Origin: RGIG9608 sp045612365
GTDB lineage: Bacteria > Bacteroidota > Bacteroidia > Bacteroidales > Paludibacteraceae
Length of the DNA stretch: 64,000 bases
Assembly: GCA_045612365.1 (NCBI GenBank)
Contig: JAZKYY010000008.1
Location: 62,001-126,000, forward strand
Reading direction: 5' to 3'
Of the stretch, positions 8,726-17,829 are shown piece by piece. A program made the position numbers and the translations under genes. The notes under the pieces were generated by a model. The model searched no databases. It had not been told where the DNA came from and saw nothing but the letters and a program-made list of their open reading frames with translations. Every line of letters starts with the position of its first letter. The stretch's first letter is position 1.

Positions 8726-9274
8726 TTATTGCAATTTGCTCATTTCTTTTTCAAACTCTTCTTTGAATTTTTCATATTCGTAATCGATGCGTAGTTTGTC
8801 ATCGTTTTTAACTGTATTAGCAACTTTGTTTGCTAACTCAGTTCCAACAATTTCAACCACAACATAGCAACGAAATTTGCCGTCTTGTGTACGTTGTGTT
8901 TCGTCACAAATTACAATTGTTCCGTTAAGCTCTTGGTTAACTACTTGACGAGTTAAATCTTGGAATTTTCCTTTTGCTTCTTCGTCCATACCAATCTCAT
9001 ACGAAGATGCATAGTTGTCAGTAACACGTTTAATCAAATCGCTAACTTGTGCTCCCAATTCCGCACGTGCTGCAAGAAGTGCTTTGTCGCGTGCAATTTG
9101 CAAACTTGTAGAATAACCCGTACCTAAAGCACGAAGATGATCTTTGTCGCTACGATATTCTTTTCCAGAACAAGGGATAGTAACAGATACATCTCCTTTA
9201 TGAGCAACTTCTTTTTTCGAACCGCAAGCTACTGCCATTAAAGCAACAGCTAAACAAATAAATACTTTTTTCAT
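8726..9274 (-). CDS. Small LPP20-like lipoprotein
   Basis: This is a 182-residue lipoprotein (lipobox AVACG, Cys17) with one LPP20-like domain. After a short linker the motif YRSDKDHLRALGTGYSTSL precedes the characteristic helix of alternating Ala and charged residues (ARDKALLAARAELGAQVSDL). A beta-strand pair (TIVICDETQRTQDGKFRCYVVVEI) and a charged coiled-coil tail follow. It shares this layout with the 7.3-8.7 kb protein, suggesting a duplicated family working together at the envelope. It has a consensus promoter at 9303-9310 and its own terminator. The precise function is unknown. Confidence 0.7.
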   Translation of the reverse strand: MKKVFICLAVALMAVACGSKKEVAHKGDVSVTIPCSGKEYRSDKDHLRALGTGYSTSLQIARDKALLAARAELGAQVSDLIKRVTDNYASSYEIGMDEEAKGKFQDLTRQVVNQELNGTIVICDETQRTQDGKFRCYVVVEIVGTELANKVANTVKNDDKLRIDYEYEKFKEEFEKEMSKLQ

Positions 9275-9302
9275 AAATACATTTTTTTAGAATTAACATC
9301 CT

Positions 9303-9310
9303 CAAAGGTA
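9303..9310 (-). promoter_or_regulatory. TAnnTTTG promoter for the small LPP20-like gene
   Basis: Reads TACCTTTG on the minus strand, 29 bases upstream of the ATG at 9274. Confidence 0.6.
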
Positions 9311-9351
9311 AAAAAACTCTTCTAAAAAAAATTATTTTTATAAGATTTTGT

Positions 9352-9891
9352 TTACAGATTAAAAAGTTCCATCCAATAGTCAAATTTCGCCAACGAATCC
9401 TTTCCAAATTTAGACATCTTTGCACGAATCCTTTCAATTGGTAATTCTTGGTCAAGATGAGTTTTTGAATAAAACTTATCAGCAAAACAAATCAACTGTT
9501 CTTCGATAGTGATGGGTTGCATATCTCTATGAGGAATCGGCAAATTATTTGACACAATATGTTGCAAAGAAAGTCCTGTCCCAGTATGCCGTTCACATAC
9601 TAAAGCATGCTTTTCAAAACCTTTCTCACGCAAAATATCAGCTCCCAAATAACCATGAGCAATATAGGGAAAACTTCCTTCACAAAAAATTCTAGGGGCA
9701 TTAGTTTTAAATACTCCTATATCGTGCAACATTGCAGCCTCCTTTACAAACTGCAAATCAATATTTAGATGCGGATTTTTACTAGCAATAGCAATAGCTT
9801 TATCTCTTACCTGAATACTATGAGTAACAAGAATGTTATATAAATGAGATTCTGCGTCATAGTAATTTTGTATTATTTCTAAAGGATTCAT
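9352..9891 (-). CDS. HD-domain phosphohydrolase
   Basis: This is a 179-residue cytoplasmic protein with the HD-superfamily metal site. His24 lies in LVTHSIQVRDKA, the His-Asp pair in AAMLHDIGVF (about residues 55-56), further histidines in YIAHGYLGADIL and CERHTGTGLSL, and the closing Asp in ICFADKFYSK. The order H..HD..H..H..D matches the HDIG-type uncharacterised family of this size in Bacteroidota. A nucleotide or phosphate-ester substrate is likely from the family but is not specified by the sequence. It is downstream of the tkt terminator and may have a separate weak promoter. Confidence 0.75.
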   Translation of the reverse strand: MNPLEIIQNYYDAESHLYNILVTHSIQVRDKAIAIASKNPHLNIDLQFVKEAAMLHDIGVFKTNAPRIFCEGSFPYIAHGYLGADILREKGFEKHALVCERHTGTGLSLQHIVSNNLPIPHRDMQPITIEEQLICFADKFYSKTHLDQELPIERIRAKMSKFGKDSLAKFDYWMELFNL

Positions 9892-9910
9892 AAAAACAAA
9901 TAGTTTCTAA

Positions 9911-9949
9911 AAAAAAGGAGTGTTACTTACTTATCATAAATAACACTCC
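9911..9949 (-). terminator. Terminator after tkt
   Basis: A 9-bp perfect stem (GGAGTGTTA 9917-9925 with TAACACTCC 9941-9949) is followed on the minus strand by a run of T. Confidence 0.8.
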
Positions 9950-9972
9950 AATAAGAACATTTAAAAATTATT

Positions 9973-11991
9973 TTACTTCAAGAATTCAACAACTTGGTTA
10001 AATATGTTTTCTGGCGTAAAACCAAATTTCTCATCCAAAACCTTGAATGGTGCAGAATAACCAAAATGATCTAAACCATAAACATATCCATTTACTCCAA
10101 CCAACTCAGAAAGCGTTGTACTTAAACCTGCAGTCAACCCAAAAACTGGCACTCCGCATGGGATTACTCTCCGACGATACTCTTTTGTTTGTGAAAAGAA
10201 TAACCCTTCTGATGGAGCAGAAACCACACTCGCCTTGATGCCCTTCTCCTTTAACATTGAAGAAACCTCCATCAATGCAGAAACTTCCGAGCCATTTGCT
10301 AACAATACCACATCAGGATTTTCTTCTGACTTTAACACATAAGCACCTTTTTTAGCTCCTTGAGCTTGATTATAATTCATTATAGTACTAATGTTTTGAC
10401 GAGTCAAAATCAAACCTGTCGGAGTGTCTGTATTTTCCAAAGCTAATTGCCATGCAACTGTAGTTTCATTAACATCTGCAGGGCGAAGAACCAACATACT
10501 ATTTTTTCCACTATGGTTCTTCAAACGCTCCATCAAACGAATTTGTAATTCTTGTTCGATTGGCTGATGAGTAGGTCCATCTTCTCCTACACGGAACGCA
10601 TCATGAGTCCAAACATATTTCACAGGAAGTTTCATAAGTGCTGCCATACGAATAGCAGGTTTCATATAATCGGAGAAAACGAAAAATGTTCCGCAAACTG
10701 GAATAATTCCTCCATGAAGTGCAATACCATTCATCACAGATGCCATCGTAAGTTCGCTTACACCAGCATTGATAAAACGTCCTGCATAATTTTCCTTTGA
10801 AAAAACTCCACTTCCTCCCTTCATAAAACCATCAGTTTTATCCGAGTTCGATAAATCTGCAGAAGAGACCATCATGTTCTCAATTTTTTCAGCAAAAACG
10901 CTTAAAATTGTTGCAGAAGCAACGCGGGTTGCTTGGTTATCTTTTTGAGCAATCGAAGAAAAATCTATTTGAGGAATTTCTGTAAAGAAAGAATCTAATT
11001 TTTCTGCCAATTCAGGATTTTCTTCTCTCCAACGTTTTTCTTGTTCTTGTTTCTGGGCAACAATAGATTTCAATTCTTCTGCTCGTTGTGCATATATCTG
11101 CTTAGTTTCTTCAAAAACTACAAATGGATTTTGAGGATCTCCACCTAAATTTTCAACTGTTTTTTCAAGGCTTGCTCCCGCTGCTGAAATTGGCTGGCCA
11201 TGAGTTGATATTTTATTTTCAAAACTATTACCTTCTGCATCAAGCAAACCTTTTCCCATTAATGTTTTTCCAATAATGAGCGTTGGTTTTTGCTTCTCAT
11301 TTTTGGCCTCAAAAAGTGCAGCTCGAATTTGGTCAGCATCATTACCATCAATTTGCATTACTCTCCAACCCCAAGCTTCGTATTTTTTTGCAGTATCTTC
11401 AGAGGTTACCTCATCAACTTTTGTAGAAAGCTGAACATTGTTGGCATCATAAAACATAATTAAATTACTCAACCCAAAATATCCTGCCAAACGTCCTGCT
11501 CCTTGCGAAATTTCTTCTTGGATGCCTCCATCGGAAATAAATGCATAGGTTTTATGCGCAGTCCACTCTCCAAATTTTGCTGCAATAAAACGCTCAGCAA
11601 TAGCAGCACCAACAGCCATAGTATGTCCTTGACCAAGAGGGCCAGAAGTATTTTCCACTCCACGCTCTACATCAACTTCTGGATGACCAGGAGTTATACT
11701 TCCCCATTGACGGAAAGATTGCAAATCTTCCATTGTATATTTTCCTGACAATGCCAAGACACTATAAAGCATTGGGGACATATGTCCTGGATCTAAAAAG
11801 AAACGGTCGCGAAAACGCCATTGTGGATTACTTGGATCATACTCCAAAAATTCAGAATAAAGCACGTTTACAAAATCAGCTCCTCCCATTGCACCTCCGG
11901 GATGTCCTGATTTCGCTTTTTCCACCATCGATGCAACAAAAATTCTGATGTTGTCGGCAGCTCTCTCCATTTGTAATTTACTATGTTTCAT
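9973..11991 (-). CDS. tkt: Transketolase
   Basis: This TPP enzyme of the non-oxidative pentose phosphate pathway transfers two-carbon units between sugar phosphates. The length of 672 residues is normal for a full bacterial transketolase. Visible features are the N-terminal KSGHPGGAMGGADF, the TPP/Mg motif (FISDGGIQEE ... MFYDANNV), the central substrate motif (THDAFRVGEDGPTHQPIEQ) and the C-terminal domain. A -7 box (TAATTTTG) is 39 bases upstream, and a strong terminator follows, so it is probably monocistronic. Confidence 0.96.
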   Translation of the reverse strand: MKHSKLQMERAADNIRIFVASMVEKAKSGHPGGAMGGADFVNVLYSEFLEYDPSNPQWRFRDRFFLDPGHMSPMLYSVLALSGKYTMEDLQSFRQWGSITPGHPEVDVERGVENTSGPLGQGHTMAVGAAIAERFIAAKFGEWTAHKTYAFISDGGIQEEISQGAGRLAGYFGLSNLIMFYDANNVQLSTKVDEVTSEDTAKKYEAWGWRVMQIDGNDADQIRAALFEAKNEKQKPTLIIGKTLMGKGLLDAEGNSFENKISTHGQPISAAGASLEKTVENLGGDPQNPFVVFEETKQIYAQRAEELKSIVAQKQEQEKRWREENPELAEKLDSFFTEIPQIDFSSIAQKDNQATRVASATILSVFAEKIENMMVSSADLSNSDKTDGFMKGGSGVFSKENYAGRFINAGVSELTMASVMNGIALHGGIIPVCGTFFVFSDYMKPAIRMAALMKLPVKYVWTHDAFRVGEDGPTHQPIEQELQIRLMERLKNHSGKNSMLVLRPADVNETTVAWQLALENTDTPTGLILTRQNISTIMNYNQAQGAKKGAYVLKSEENPDVVLLANGSEVSALMEVSSMLKEKGIKASVVSAPSEGLFFSQTKEYRRRVIPCGVPVFGLTAGLSTTLSELVGVNGYVYGLDHFGYSAPFKVLDEKFGFTPENIFNQVVEFLK

Positions 11992-12029
11992 TTTGTTATA
12001 TTTATTTCTAATTTCCGCTTGACAATTTT

Positions 12030-12037
12030 CAAAATTA
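12030..12037 (-). promoter_or_regulatory. Possible TAnnTTTG promoter for tkt
   Basis: Reads TAATTTTG on the minus strand, 39 bases before the tkt ATG, in a very AT-rich spacer. Confidence 0.45.
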
Positions 12038-12073
12038 AAAAAAAATAATAATGCAGCAAGTATAATAACACAA

Positions 12074-12117
12074 TAAAAAAACTGAAATTGCCTTTATAGT
12101 AGATCAACAATTTCAGT
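12074..12117 (-). terminator. Terminator of the dnaN operon
   Basis: A 10-bp perfect stem (ACTGAAATTG 12081-12090 with CAATTTCAGT 12108-12117) is followed by T7 on the minus strand, just after the Dabb gene. Confidence 0.8.
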
Positions 12118-12141
12118 CTTTATAAAACAACAATTATTTCC

Positions 12142-12444
12142 TTAAATCAAATAGTCAACCACAACCCTTGATTCTCGTATAGAACTACAAAAATCACTCA
12201 CAAGCACATGTTTTGGATTTACTGCGTAAGATTTTAGGTCTGCCTCATTGTCAAAAGTTGTTGTAAGAACAATATCATAAGAAGCATCAGATTCTATTGC
12301 ATTTATACCAACCTCAAGCGAACGAAGTTCTGCTATTTCTCCAACTAACGCTTCCAATTTTTCCTTCAAAAGAAGTGCATTTTCTTCTTTGGTTTTTCCA
12401 TTTGCACTTTCCTTCAACTTCCACATTACAATATGTTTCAACAT
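12142..12444 (-). CDS. Dabb-family stress-responsive alpha/beta barrel protein
   Basis: This 100-residue protein has the Dabb signature: the opening strand MLKHIVMWKLK, a Lys/Glu-rich helix, the strand LEVGINAIES, the pattern SYDIVLTTTFDNEADLKSYAVNPKH, and the closing VVDYLI. Members dimerise into a ferredoxin-like barrel; several bind small molecules or act as cyclases, but most bacterial ones have no known role. Its start overlaps the preceding exonuclease gene by 7 bases and a terminator follows, so it closes the dnaN-exonuclease operon. Confidence 0.85.
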   Translation of the reverse strand: MLKHIVMWKLKESANGKTKEENALLLKEKLEALVGEIAELRSLEVGINAIESDASYDIVLTTTFDNEADLKSYAVNPKHVLVSDFCSSIRESRVVVDYLI

Positions 12445-13199
12445 TTTTCTCTAAGTTTTATATTGGTTAATACTTGTTTTGTGTTAAGAGTAAATTCACT
12501 GTTCATTATCCAACTATAGTAACTCGGATCTTTTTTCAAAACATCTATCACTCGTTGACCTTTATATTTGCCGAAATTGAAAATTTCTTCACCTTTTTCA
12601 TTGAAAACTATTCGACCTGCAAAATCTGCATTCTGATTATGAAGCATTTTAGAAAGTGAATCAACATCATTCTCAAGCTGAGGATAACGATCAAGTTGAG
12701 CTTTCAAAACTTCATAAGTTGCACGAGTATCCGCATCAGCAGAGTGGGCATTTTCCAAATTTTTATTGCAATAGAACTTATATGCTGCCGAAAGCGTACG
12801 TTGTTCCATTTTTTGATAAATCACCATCACGTCAACAAACTTACGCTTTGACAAATCTATATTAATTTCTGCACGCAAAAATTCTTCGGCAAGCAAAGGA
12901 ATATCAAATCTATTAGAATTGTAACCTGCTAAATCACAACCCTTCAATTCCTCTGCAATAAGCTTACCAATCTGCTTAAAAGTAGGACAATCAGCAACAT
13001 CTTCATCTTTTATCCCATGAATAGCAGACACAGATTCCGGAATATGCATCTCAGGATTTACACGATATGTTTTTGACTGCTCTTCTCCATTAGGCATTAC
13101 CTTTAGGTAAGATATTTCCACAATTCGATCTGTAGCCACATTGGTTCCCGTAGTTTCCAAATCAAAAAATACAAGTGGATTTTTAAGATTCAGTTGCAC
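12438..13199 (-). CDS. DnaQ-like 3'-5' exonuclease (DEDDh)
   Basis: A 253-residue protein whose first 180 residues form a DEDDh exonuclease: Exo I FFDLETTGT (Asp and Glu at about 12 and 14), Exo II with YNSNRFDIPLL (Asp near 100), and Exo III HSADADTRATYEVL (catalytic His and Asp). The C-terminal 60 residues carry a small domain (EEIFNFGKYKGQRVIDVLKKDPSYYSWIM) often fused to such nucleases in Bacteroidota. It may serve as the proofreading epsilon-type subunit, since it lies 14 bases after dnaN, or as a general nuclease. A separate epsilon could exist elsewhere in the genome. Confidence 0.88.
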   Translation of the reverse strand: MQLNLKNPLVFFDLETTGTNVATDRIVEISYLKVMPNGEEQSKTYRVNPEMHIPESVSAIHGIKDEDVADCPTFKQIGKLIAEELKGCDLAGYNSNRFDIPLLAEEFLRAEINIDLSKRKFVDVMVIYQKMEQRTLSAAYKFYCNKNLENAHSADADTRATYEVLKAQLDRYPQLENDVDSLSKMLHNQNADFAGRIVFNEKGEEIFNFGKYKGQRVIDVLKKDPSYYSWIMNSEFTLNTKQVLTNIKLREKC

Positions 13200-13213
13200 T
13201 TTTACTCCTTTTT

Positions 13214-14338
13214 TTAATCGTTCAAAAGCATTGGCATTAATAACATCAATAGATCCTCATCTTCGTCTTGATCAAGAGGAACAATAAGACCTGGACGTGA
13301 TTTATCTGAGAATTCCATCACAACTTCCGAAGAATCAATACTATTCACCATTTCAATCAAAAATGGAGACTTGAATCCTATATTAAACGCTTCTTCGCTG
13401 TATTGGCAAGAAATTTTTTCTTCTGCCGAAGTAGAAAAATCAATATCTTGTGCCGAAATAGTCAACTCATTTTCGTTCAAATTAAGTTTAATTTGATTGT
13501 TTCCTTGATTTGAGAAAATTGACACACGCTTCAACGAATTCACGAAAGAACTTTTATCCACAACTGCCTTAATCGAGTTGTTTTGAGGAATTACTTTGTC
13601 ATATGCAGGGAAACGACCTTCTATCTGACGACAAACCATTTTGTAATTCGAAAGTGTAAAAACGATATTTTTCTCGTCAAACTCAACTTTTACCTCACAA
13701 TTTTCTTTTGCCAAAATACCCTTCAAGATATTAGCAGGTTTTTGTGGAAGAATAAAACTCAATTCTTTGTCGCTTTTTACAGTTTTATTCATAAAACGAA
13801 CCAAACGATGAGCATCTGTCGCCACAAAAATTAAACTCTCATTCTTAATATCGAACAAAATACCCGTCATAGTTGGGCGCAAGTCGTCTGTAGCAGTAGC
13901 AAAAATCGTCTTATTAATTCCGCTTGCCAATTGACTTGATTCTATTACAAAGGAATTATTTTCTTCTTCTAAAGTAGGCAATATAGGAAATTCATCTCCA
14001 GACTGACCTACCAAATTATATACTCCCAAGCTTGACTTCAACGAAACCTCCAAAGTGCTTTCGCTAACAGAAAAAGTAAGAGGTTGTTCTGAAAATTCCT
14101 TTAAAATATCCAACAACATTTTTGCTGAAATCGCAATCAATCCCTCCCCTTCTGTTTGCTCAAGTTCGAGAGAAGTGACCAATGTTGTTTCCAAATCCGA
14201 AGCCGTTACCGTAAGTTTTCCATCTTCTATTTTGAACAAGAAATTATCCAAAATAGGCATTGTGTTTTTTGAGCCAATCACTCGACTAATTGATTGCAAA
14301 TGACTCAATAACGATGTGCTTGATACAATAAATTTCAT
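13214..14338 (-). CDS. dnaN: DNA polymerase III beta sliding clamp
   Basis: This is the processivity clamp of the replicative polymerase, a ring of two three-domain subunits around DNA. The 374 residues have normal length and the expected motifs: MKFIVSSTSLLSHLQSIS at the start, NTMPILDNFLF, the domain-2 motif GILFDI ... VATDAHRLV, and a C-terminus rich in acidic residues ending in LLMPMLLND. It leads a short operon with the DnaQ-like exonuclease and the Dabb gene. A consensus promoter box is at 14375-14382. No dnaA is adjacent, so an origin is not implied. Confidence 0.96.
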   Translation of the reverse strand: MKFIVSSTSLLSHLQSISRVIGSKNTMPILDNFLFKIEDGKLTVTASDLETTLVTSLELEQTEGEGLIAISAKMLLDILKEFSEQPLTFSVSESTLEVSLKSSLGVYNLVGQSGDEFPILPTLEEENNSFVIESSQLASGINKTIFATATDDLRPTMTGILFDIKNESLIFVATDAHRLVRFMNKTVKSDKELSFILPQKPANILKGILAKENCEVKVEFDEKNIVFTLSNYKMVCRQIEGRFPAYDKVIPQNNSIKAVVDKSSFVNSLKRVSIFSNQGNNQIKLNLNENELTISAQDIDFSTSAEEKISCQYSEEAFNIGFKSPFLIEMVNSIDSSEVVMEFSDKSRPGLIVPLDQDEDEDLLMLLMPMLLND

Positions 14339-14374
14339 AATAAAAAACGTATTTAAATCTTCAAAATAAAGTCA

Positions 14375-14382
14375 CAAAGGTA
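14375..14382 (-). promoter_or_regulatory. TAnnTTTG promoter for dnaN
   Basis: Reads TACCTTTG on the minus strand, 37 bases before the dnaN ATG. Confidence 0.65.
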
Positions 14383-14468
14383 GTCCGTTTTTTTGATAAA
14401 ACGAAAAAAACAATAATCCTTTTCACATTTATTTTATCAGAAACCGTTTATAAAGCTATAAAAAAAAT

Positions 14469-15197
14469 CTAATCGCAAAGAGCATACAAGTCGGCTCTTG
14501 GATTGATGAGCATAAGTGCCACTTTTGATTTTTTTATCAATTTCAGTTCTTTTGGTCCAAAAAGCCAATCATCGAGTCCATACTCTCGCGAGGCAGACAA
14601 GATTACTAAATTATAGTTTTCTTCTAAAGCTTTTTCTATCGCCTCCTTTTCCACTCCAAAACTATCTTTTTGAGCAGTTTGTACATTATACTTCAGATTA
14701 AAGGAGTTGAGAAGTGTTTTTATGATATTGGTATTATTTTTTGCTTTACTACCATAATCGTTGGCTGTAAAAAGTGTGATTTCTGCATGAAGGAATCGAC
14801 CAAATGCACTAGAAAAGGGAGCTTTTTCTCTATCCTCTTCTAGAAACGTAATAGGAACTAAAACAGAGGAAATATCTACACTTTTCCCTTGTTTCACAAA
14901 CAGATATGGCATCCGCAAAGTACGGCTACATTGAAGCAGGTTTTGTATGGATTTTGCTGAAGGATTAGCAGAAATCTCAAATAAAATCATCGATGCATCT
15001 GCGTCTTCTGTAAATTTCGACAAATCTTTTTTGTTTACAACAGAATATTCAAAATCAGAAATTTGAGCGCTTAAAAATTGTTCATCAAATAACAATAATT
15101 TTACCTCCTGATTGAAAGCAACAGCCATTTTTTTTGCCATTTCAAGTGCTGCAAGAGGAAACGTATCGTTATACAAAACAACAAAAATCGGTCTCAT
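14469..15197 (-). CDS. Universal-stress-protein-like protein
   Basis: A 242-residue cytoplasmic protein in two halves, each beginning with a buried strand of UspA type (RPIFVVLYNDTFPLAALEMAKKM and SSVLVPITFLEEDREKAPF). The second half ends with YNLVILSASREYGLDDWLFGPKELKLIKKSKVALMLI, where the G-P-x-x-x-x-L-I pattern resembles the nucleotide loop of Usp proteins in degenerate form. This fits a tandem Usp protein with weak ATP-binding residues. It starts 9 bases after dnaB and is presumably co-transcribed. Its role is unknown; the family responds to starvation and stress. Confidence 0.6.
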   Translation of the reverse strand: MRPIFVVLYNDTFPLAALEMAKKMAVAFNQEVKLLLFDEQFLSAQISDFEYSVVNKKDLSKFTEDADASMILFEISANPSAKSIQNLLQCSRTLRMPYLFVKQGKSVDISSVLVPITFLEEDREKAPFSSAFGRFLHAEITLFTANDYGSKAKNNTNIIKTLLNSFNLKYNVQTAQKDSFGVEKEAIEKALEENYNLVILSASREYGLDDWLFGPKELKLIKKSKVALMLINPRADLYALCD

Positions 15198-15206
15198 CTT
15201 TTTTTA

Positions 15207-16724
15207 TTAGAAAGGAGTACTGCTTTCTTCTGGGAGCGAAATTGTAGTCGTAGGGAAGTTTGATTTGCTGTTCGATTTGGACTCCAAAAACATTCCTCCA
15301 CCTCCATTGCCCAAGGTTTGCTCGCTGAGGTTTGAGAATCGGGTAAACTCACCTTTGAATCGGAGACTAACATCACCAGTTTCTCCATTACGATGTTTGG
15401 CAATGATAATTTCTGCAATACCTCTTAAATCTTCACCATTTTTCCCTTCCATTATGCCATAATATTCTGGACGGTGAATCAAACAAACCATATCCGCATC
15501 TTGCTCAATGGCTCCGGACTCACGAAGGTCGGAAAGTTGAGGACGTTTCCCTTCGTTAGAACGTTCTTCTACCTTACGATTCAACTGAGAGAGTGCAATA
15601 ATAGGAATATTTAGTTCCCTCGCCAATACTTTTAGCGAACGAGATATCAAACTAATTTCTTGCTCACGGCTTTGAAAACGCATTCCTGATGCATTCATTA
15701 ACTGCAAGTAGTCGATGATAATTATTTGTACATCATGTTCTTTGACCAAACGTCGTGCCTTTGAACGTAACTCAAAAATAGACAATCCGGGAGAGTCGTC
15801 AATAAAAATTGGAGCATCTTGTAACAATCTTATTTTATGGTCATAGATATCCCAATCCATGTCGTCCAAATCACCAGTTTTTATTTTATTGGCAGGAATA
15901 CTTGTTACGTTTGTAATCAAACGATTAACTAACTGAATAGCATCCATTTCCAAACAAAAAAGAGCAACAGGAATTTTGTAATCGACTGCCATATTTTTGG
16001 CCATCGAAAGCACAAAAGCAGTTTTCCCCATTGCAGGACGTGCTGCCACAATAATCAAATCAGAACGTTGCCAACCCGCAGTTATTTTGTCTAAATCATA
16101 GAAACCACTTCTAACTCCCGTAAGTTCACCTTTGTTGGCAAACACTTTACGCATACGTTGATATGATGCTTCGATAACAGGATTGATTTGAGTAAAATCT
16201 TTCTTTTGATTGTTTTGAGTGATTTTAAAGATTTCTGCTTCTGCTTTTTGAAGAACTTCATCAATGTCATTTTTTTCATCAAATGCATCCGTCTGCAACT
16301 CAGAAGAGACATTGATAAGTTGGCGAGCCAAAAATTTTTGAGCAATAATGCGTGCGTGATATTCAATATGAGCCGAGTTTGCAACCTTTCCGGTAAGAGT
16401 AGATAAGTAGTAATTTCCACCAATTTTTTCTAATTTTTCATTTTTGCGTAATTGCTCGCTAACTGTAAAAATATCAATTGGATGATCATTGATATGTAAA
16501 TCAAGAAACGCTTGATAAATGTGCTGATGTTCGTCTTTATAAAAAGATTCTGTTTTGATAATATCAAGAACTTTTTCAATGGCTTTAGGTTCAATCATTA
16601 TCGCTCCCAAAACAAGCTCCTCTAACTCGGTAGCTTGCGGTGGAACTTTTGCATACTCCAAACCACTATTCAATTTGTTTGTTGATGAGCGCTCTGCTCT
16701 TTTTTGTTCTTTTTTCTCAGCCAT
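15207..16724 (-). CDS. dnaB: Replicative DNA helicase
   Basis: This hexameric 5'-3' helicase unwinds DNA at the replication fork. In its 505 residues, the N-terminal primase-interacting domain begins at PPQATELEELVLGAIMIEP. The RecA-type motor carries Walker A (AARPAMGKTAFVLSMA, about residue 220), Walker B (IIIIDYLQLM), the arginine-finger region and the DLRESGAIEQDADMVCLIHR motif typical of DnaB. A glycine-rich C-terminal tail ends in EESSTPF. There is no intein. A consensus -7 box is 33 bases upstream, and the Usp-like gene follows in the same transcript. Confidence 0.96.
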   Translation of the reverse strand: MAEKKEQKRAERSSTNKLNSGLEYAKVPPQATELEELVLGAIMIEPKAIEKVLDIIKTESFYKDEHQHIYQAFLDLHINDHPIDIFTVSEQLRKNEKLEKIGGNYYLSTLTGKVANSAHIEYHARIIAQKFLARQLINVSSELQTDAFDEKNDIDEVLQKAEAEIFKITQNNQKKDFTQINPVIEASYQRMRKVFANKGELTGVRSGFYDLDKITAGWQRSDLIIVAARPAMGKTAFVLSMAKNMAVDYKIPVALFCLEMDAIQLVNRLITNVTSIPANKIKTGDLDDMDWDIYDHKIRLLQDAPIFIDDSPGLSIFELRSKARRLVKEHDVQIIIIDYLQLMNASGMRFQSREQEISLISRSLKVLARELNIPIIALSQLNRKVEERSNEGKRPQLSDLRESGAIEQDADMVCLIHRPEYYGIMEGKNGEDLRGIAEIIIAKHRNGETGDVSLRFKGEFTRFSNLSEQTLGNGGGGMFLESKSNSKSNFPTTTISLPEESSTPF

Positions 16725-16756
16725 TTATTATGTTTCTTTTTTGCTTTTTAGAGGCG

Positions 16757-16764
16757 CAAAGGTA
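16757..16764 (-). promoter_or_regulatory. TAnnTTTG promoter for dnaB
   Basis: Reads TACCTTTG on the minus strand, 33 bases before the dnaB ATG. Confidence 0.65.
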
Positions 16765-16816
16765 ATAAAAATAGATCAACTAATTCGTTCTAATCGCCTC
16801 ATTGGAGAATAAATAT

Positions 16817-17824
16817 CTATTCTGTTAAGAGTTGTTCAAAACCACTACTATAGACGGCAAACAAAGAATCATTTTTACTGCAGATAAAAAATCCCTCTAA
16901 ACCCTCAACACTATCGCATAAAGCTACACTTTTTTCAAGTCCCATTACCATACATGCAGTGGCAAAAGCATCGGCTGTCATACAACTTGTAGCAACTATA
17001 GTTGCACTTAACAACTGATGTTGAACGGGGAATCCCGTTTTGGGGTCAATAGTATGAGCATATTTTTTCCCGTCTTTATAATAAAATTGTCGGTAGTTTC
17101 CCGAAGTAGCCATAGCAATGTTATTAGAATATATAACTGACTGAATTTCTCCTGTTTGAGTTAAACTCTCAGTTGGTTTATTTATCCCGATTGTCCATTT
17201 CTTTCCTTTTGGATTTTTCCCTTTTGCAACAATTTCTCCACCTATGTCAACTAGAAAATTTTCACAACCATTTTGTTCTAAGAGTTCTGCAATAATATCC
17301 ACCGAAAATCCTTTTGCTATAGCACTTGCATCTATCTGAATACGCGGATCTTGCTTTGTAAGAATTCCATTCTGAAGCGATATTTTTTGATAGCCAACGT
17401 ATTGAATAATACTATCAATGGTTGAAGAAGAAGGAAATTCTTCTTGCTTAAAACCAAATCCCCACACGTTTACTAGTGGAGCAACAGTAATATCAAAAGC
17501 TCCATTTGTGAGATTTGAAACTTTTTGTGCTTCAACATACATTTTTTCAAAGAAAATGTCCGATTGATTACTTTCGTTATTGTTAATTTTTGATATTGTA
17601 GAATTAGGATTGAACACAGAAAGAGACACATCAAACTTTTCAAATGCCTTTACAATACTATCATTTAAGTCTTTATGATTTGGATGTTGATATGTTATAC
17701 TATAAAACGTACCAAAAACCTTTCCTTTATTGGTGATGTAAGGCTGTTTTTTATTGAATGGTACAAGCAAAAATATCACTGCAATGGCAATAAATACCAA
17801 GGCAAAAAGCTGTTTTTTTTTCAT
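16817..17824 (-). CDS. apbE: FAD:protein FMN transferase
   Basis: This enzyme attaches FMN covalently to threonines of target flavoproteins such as the Rnf and Nqr subunits, acting outside the cytoplasmic membrane. The 335 residues begin with a membrane anchor (LFALVFIAIAVIFLLVPF) lacking a lipobox. The ApbE core shows GTFYSITYQ, the helix around SVFNPNSTISKIN, DASAIAKGFSVDIIAELL, DIGGEIVAKG and the metal/substrate motif ATSGNYRQFY ... HTIDPKTGFP. The last gene of a three-gene operon with pyrC and the glycosyltransferase, it starts 5 bases after pyrC. Confidence 0.92.
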   Translation of the reverse strand: MKKKQLFALVFIAIAVIFLLVPFNKKQPYITNKGKVFGTFYSITYQHPNHKDLNDSIVKAFEKFDVSLSVFNPNSTISKINNNESNQSDIFFEKMYVEAQKVSNLTNGAFDITVAPLVNVWGFGFKQEEFPSSSTIDSIIQYVGYQKISLQNGILTKQDPRIQIDASAIAKGFSVDIIAELLEQNGCENFLVDIGGEIVAKGKNPKGKKWTIGINKPTESLTQTGEIQSVIYSNNIAMATSGNYRQFYYKDGKKYAHTIDPKTGFPVQHQLLSATIVATSCMTADAFATACMVMGLEKSVALCDSVEGLEGFFICSKNDSLFAVYSSGFEQLLTE

Positions 17825-17829
17825 ACTTT

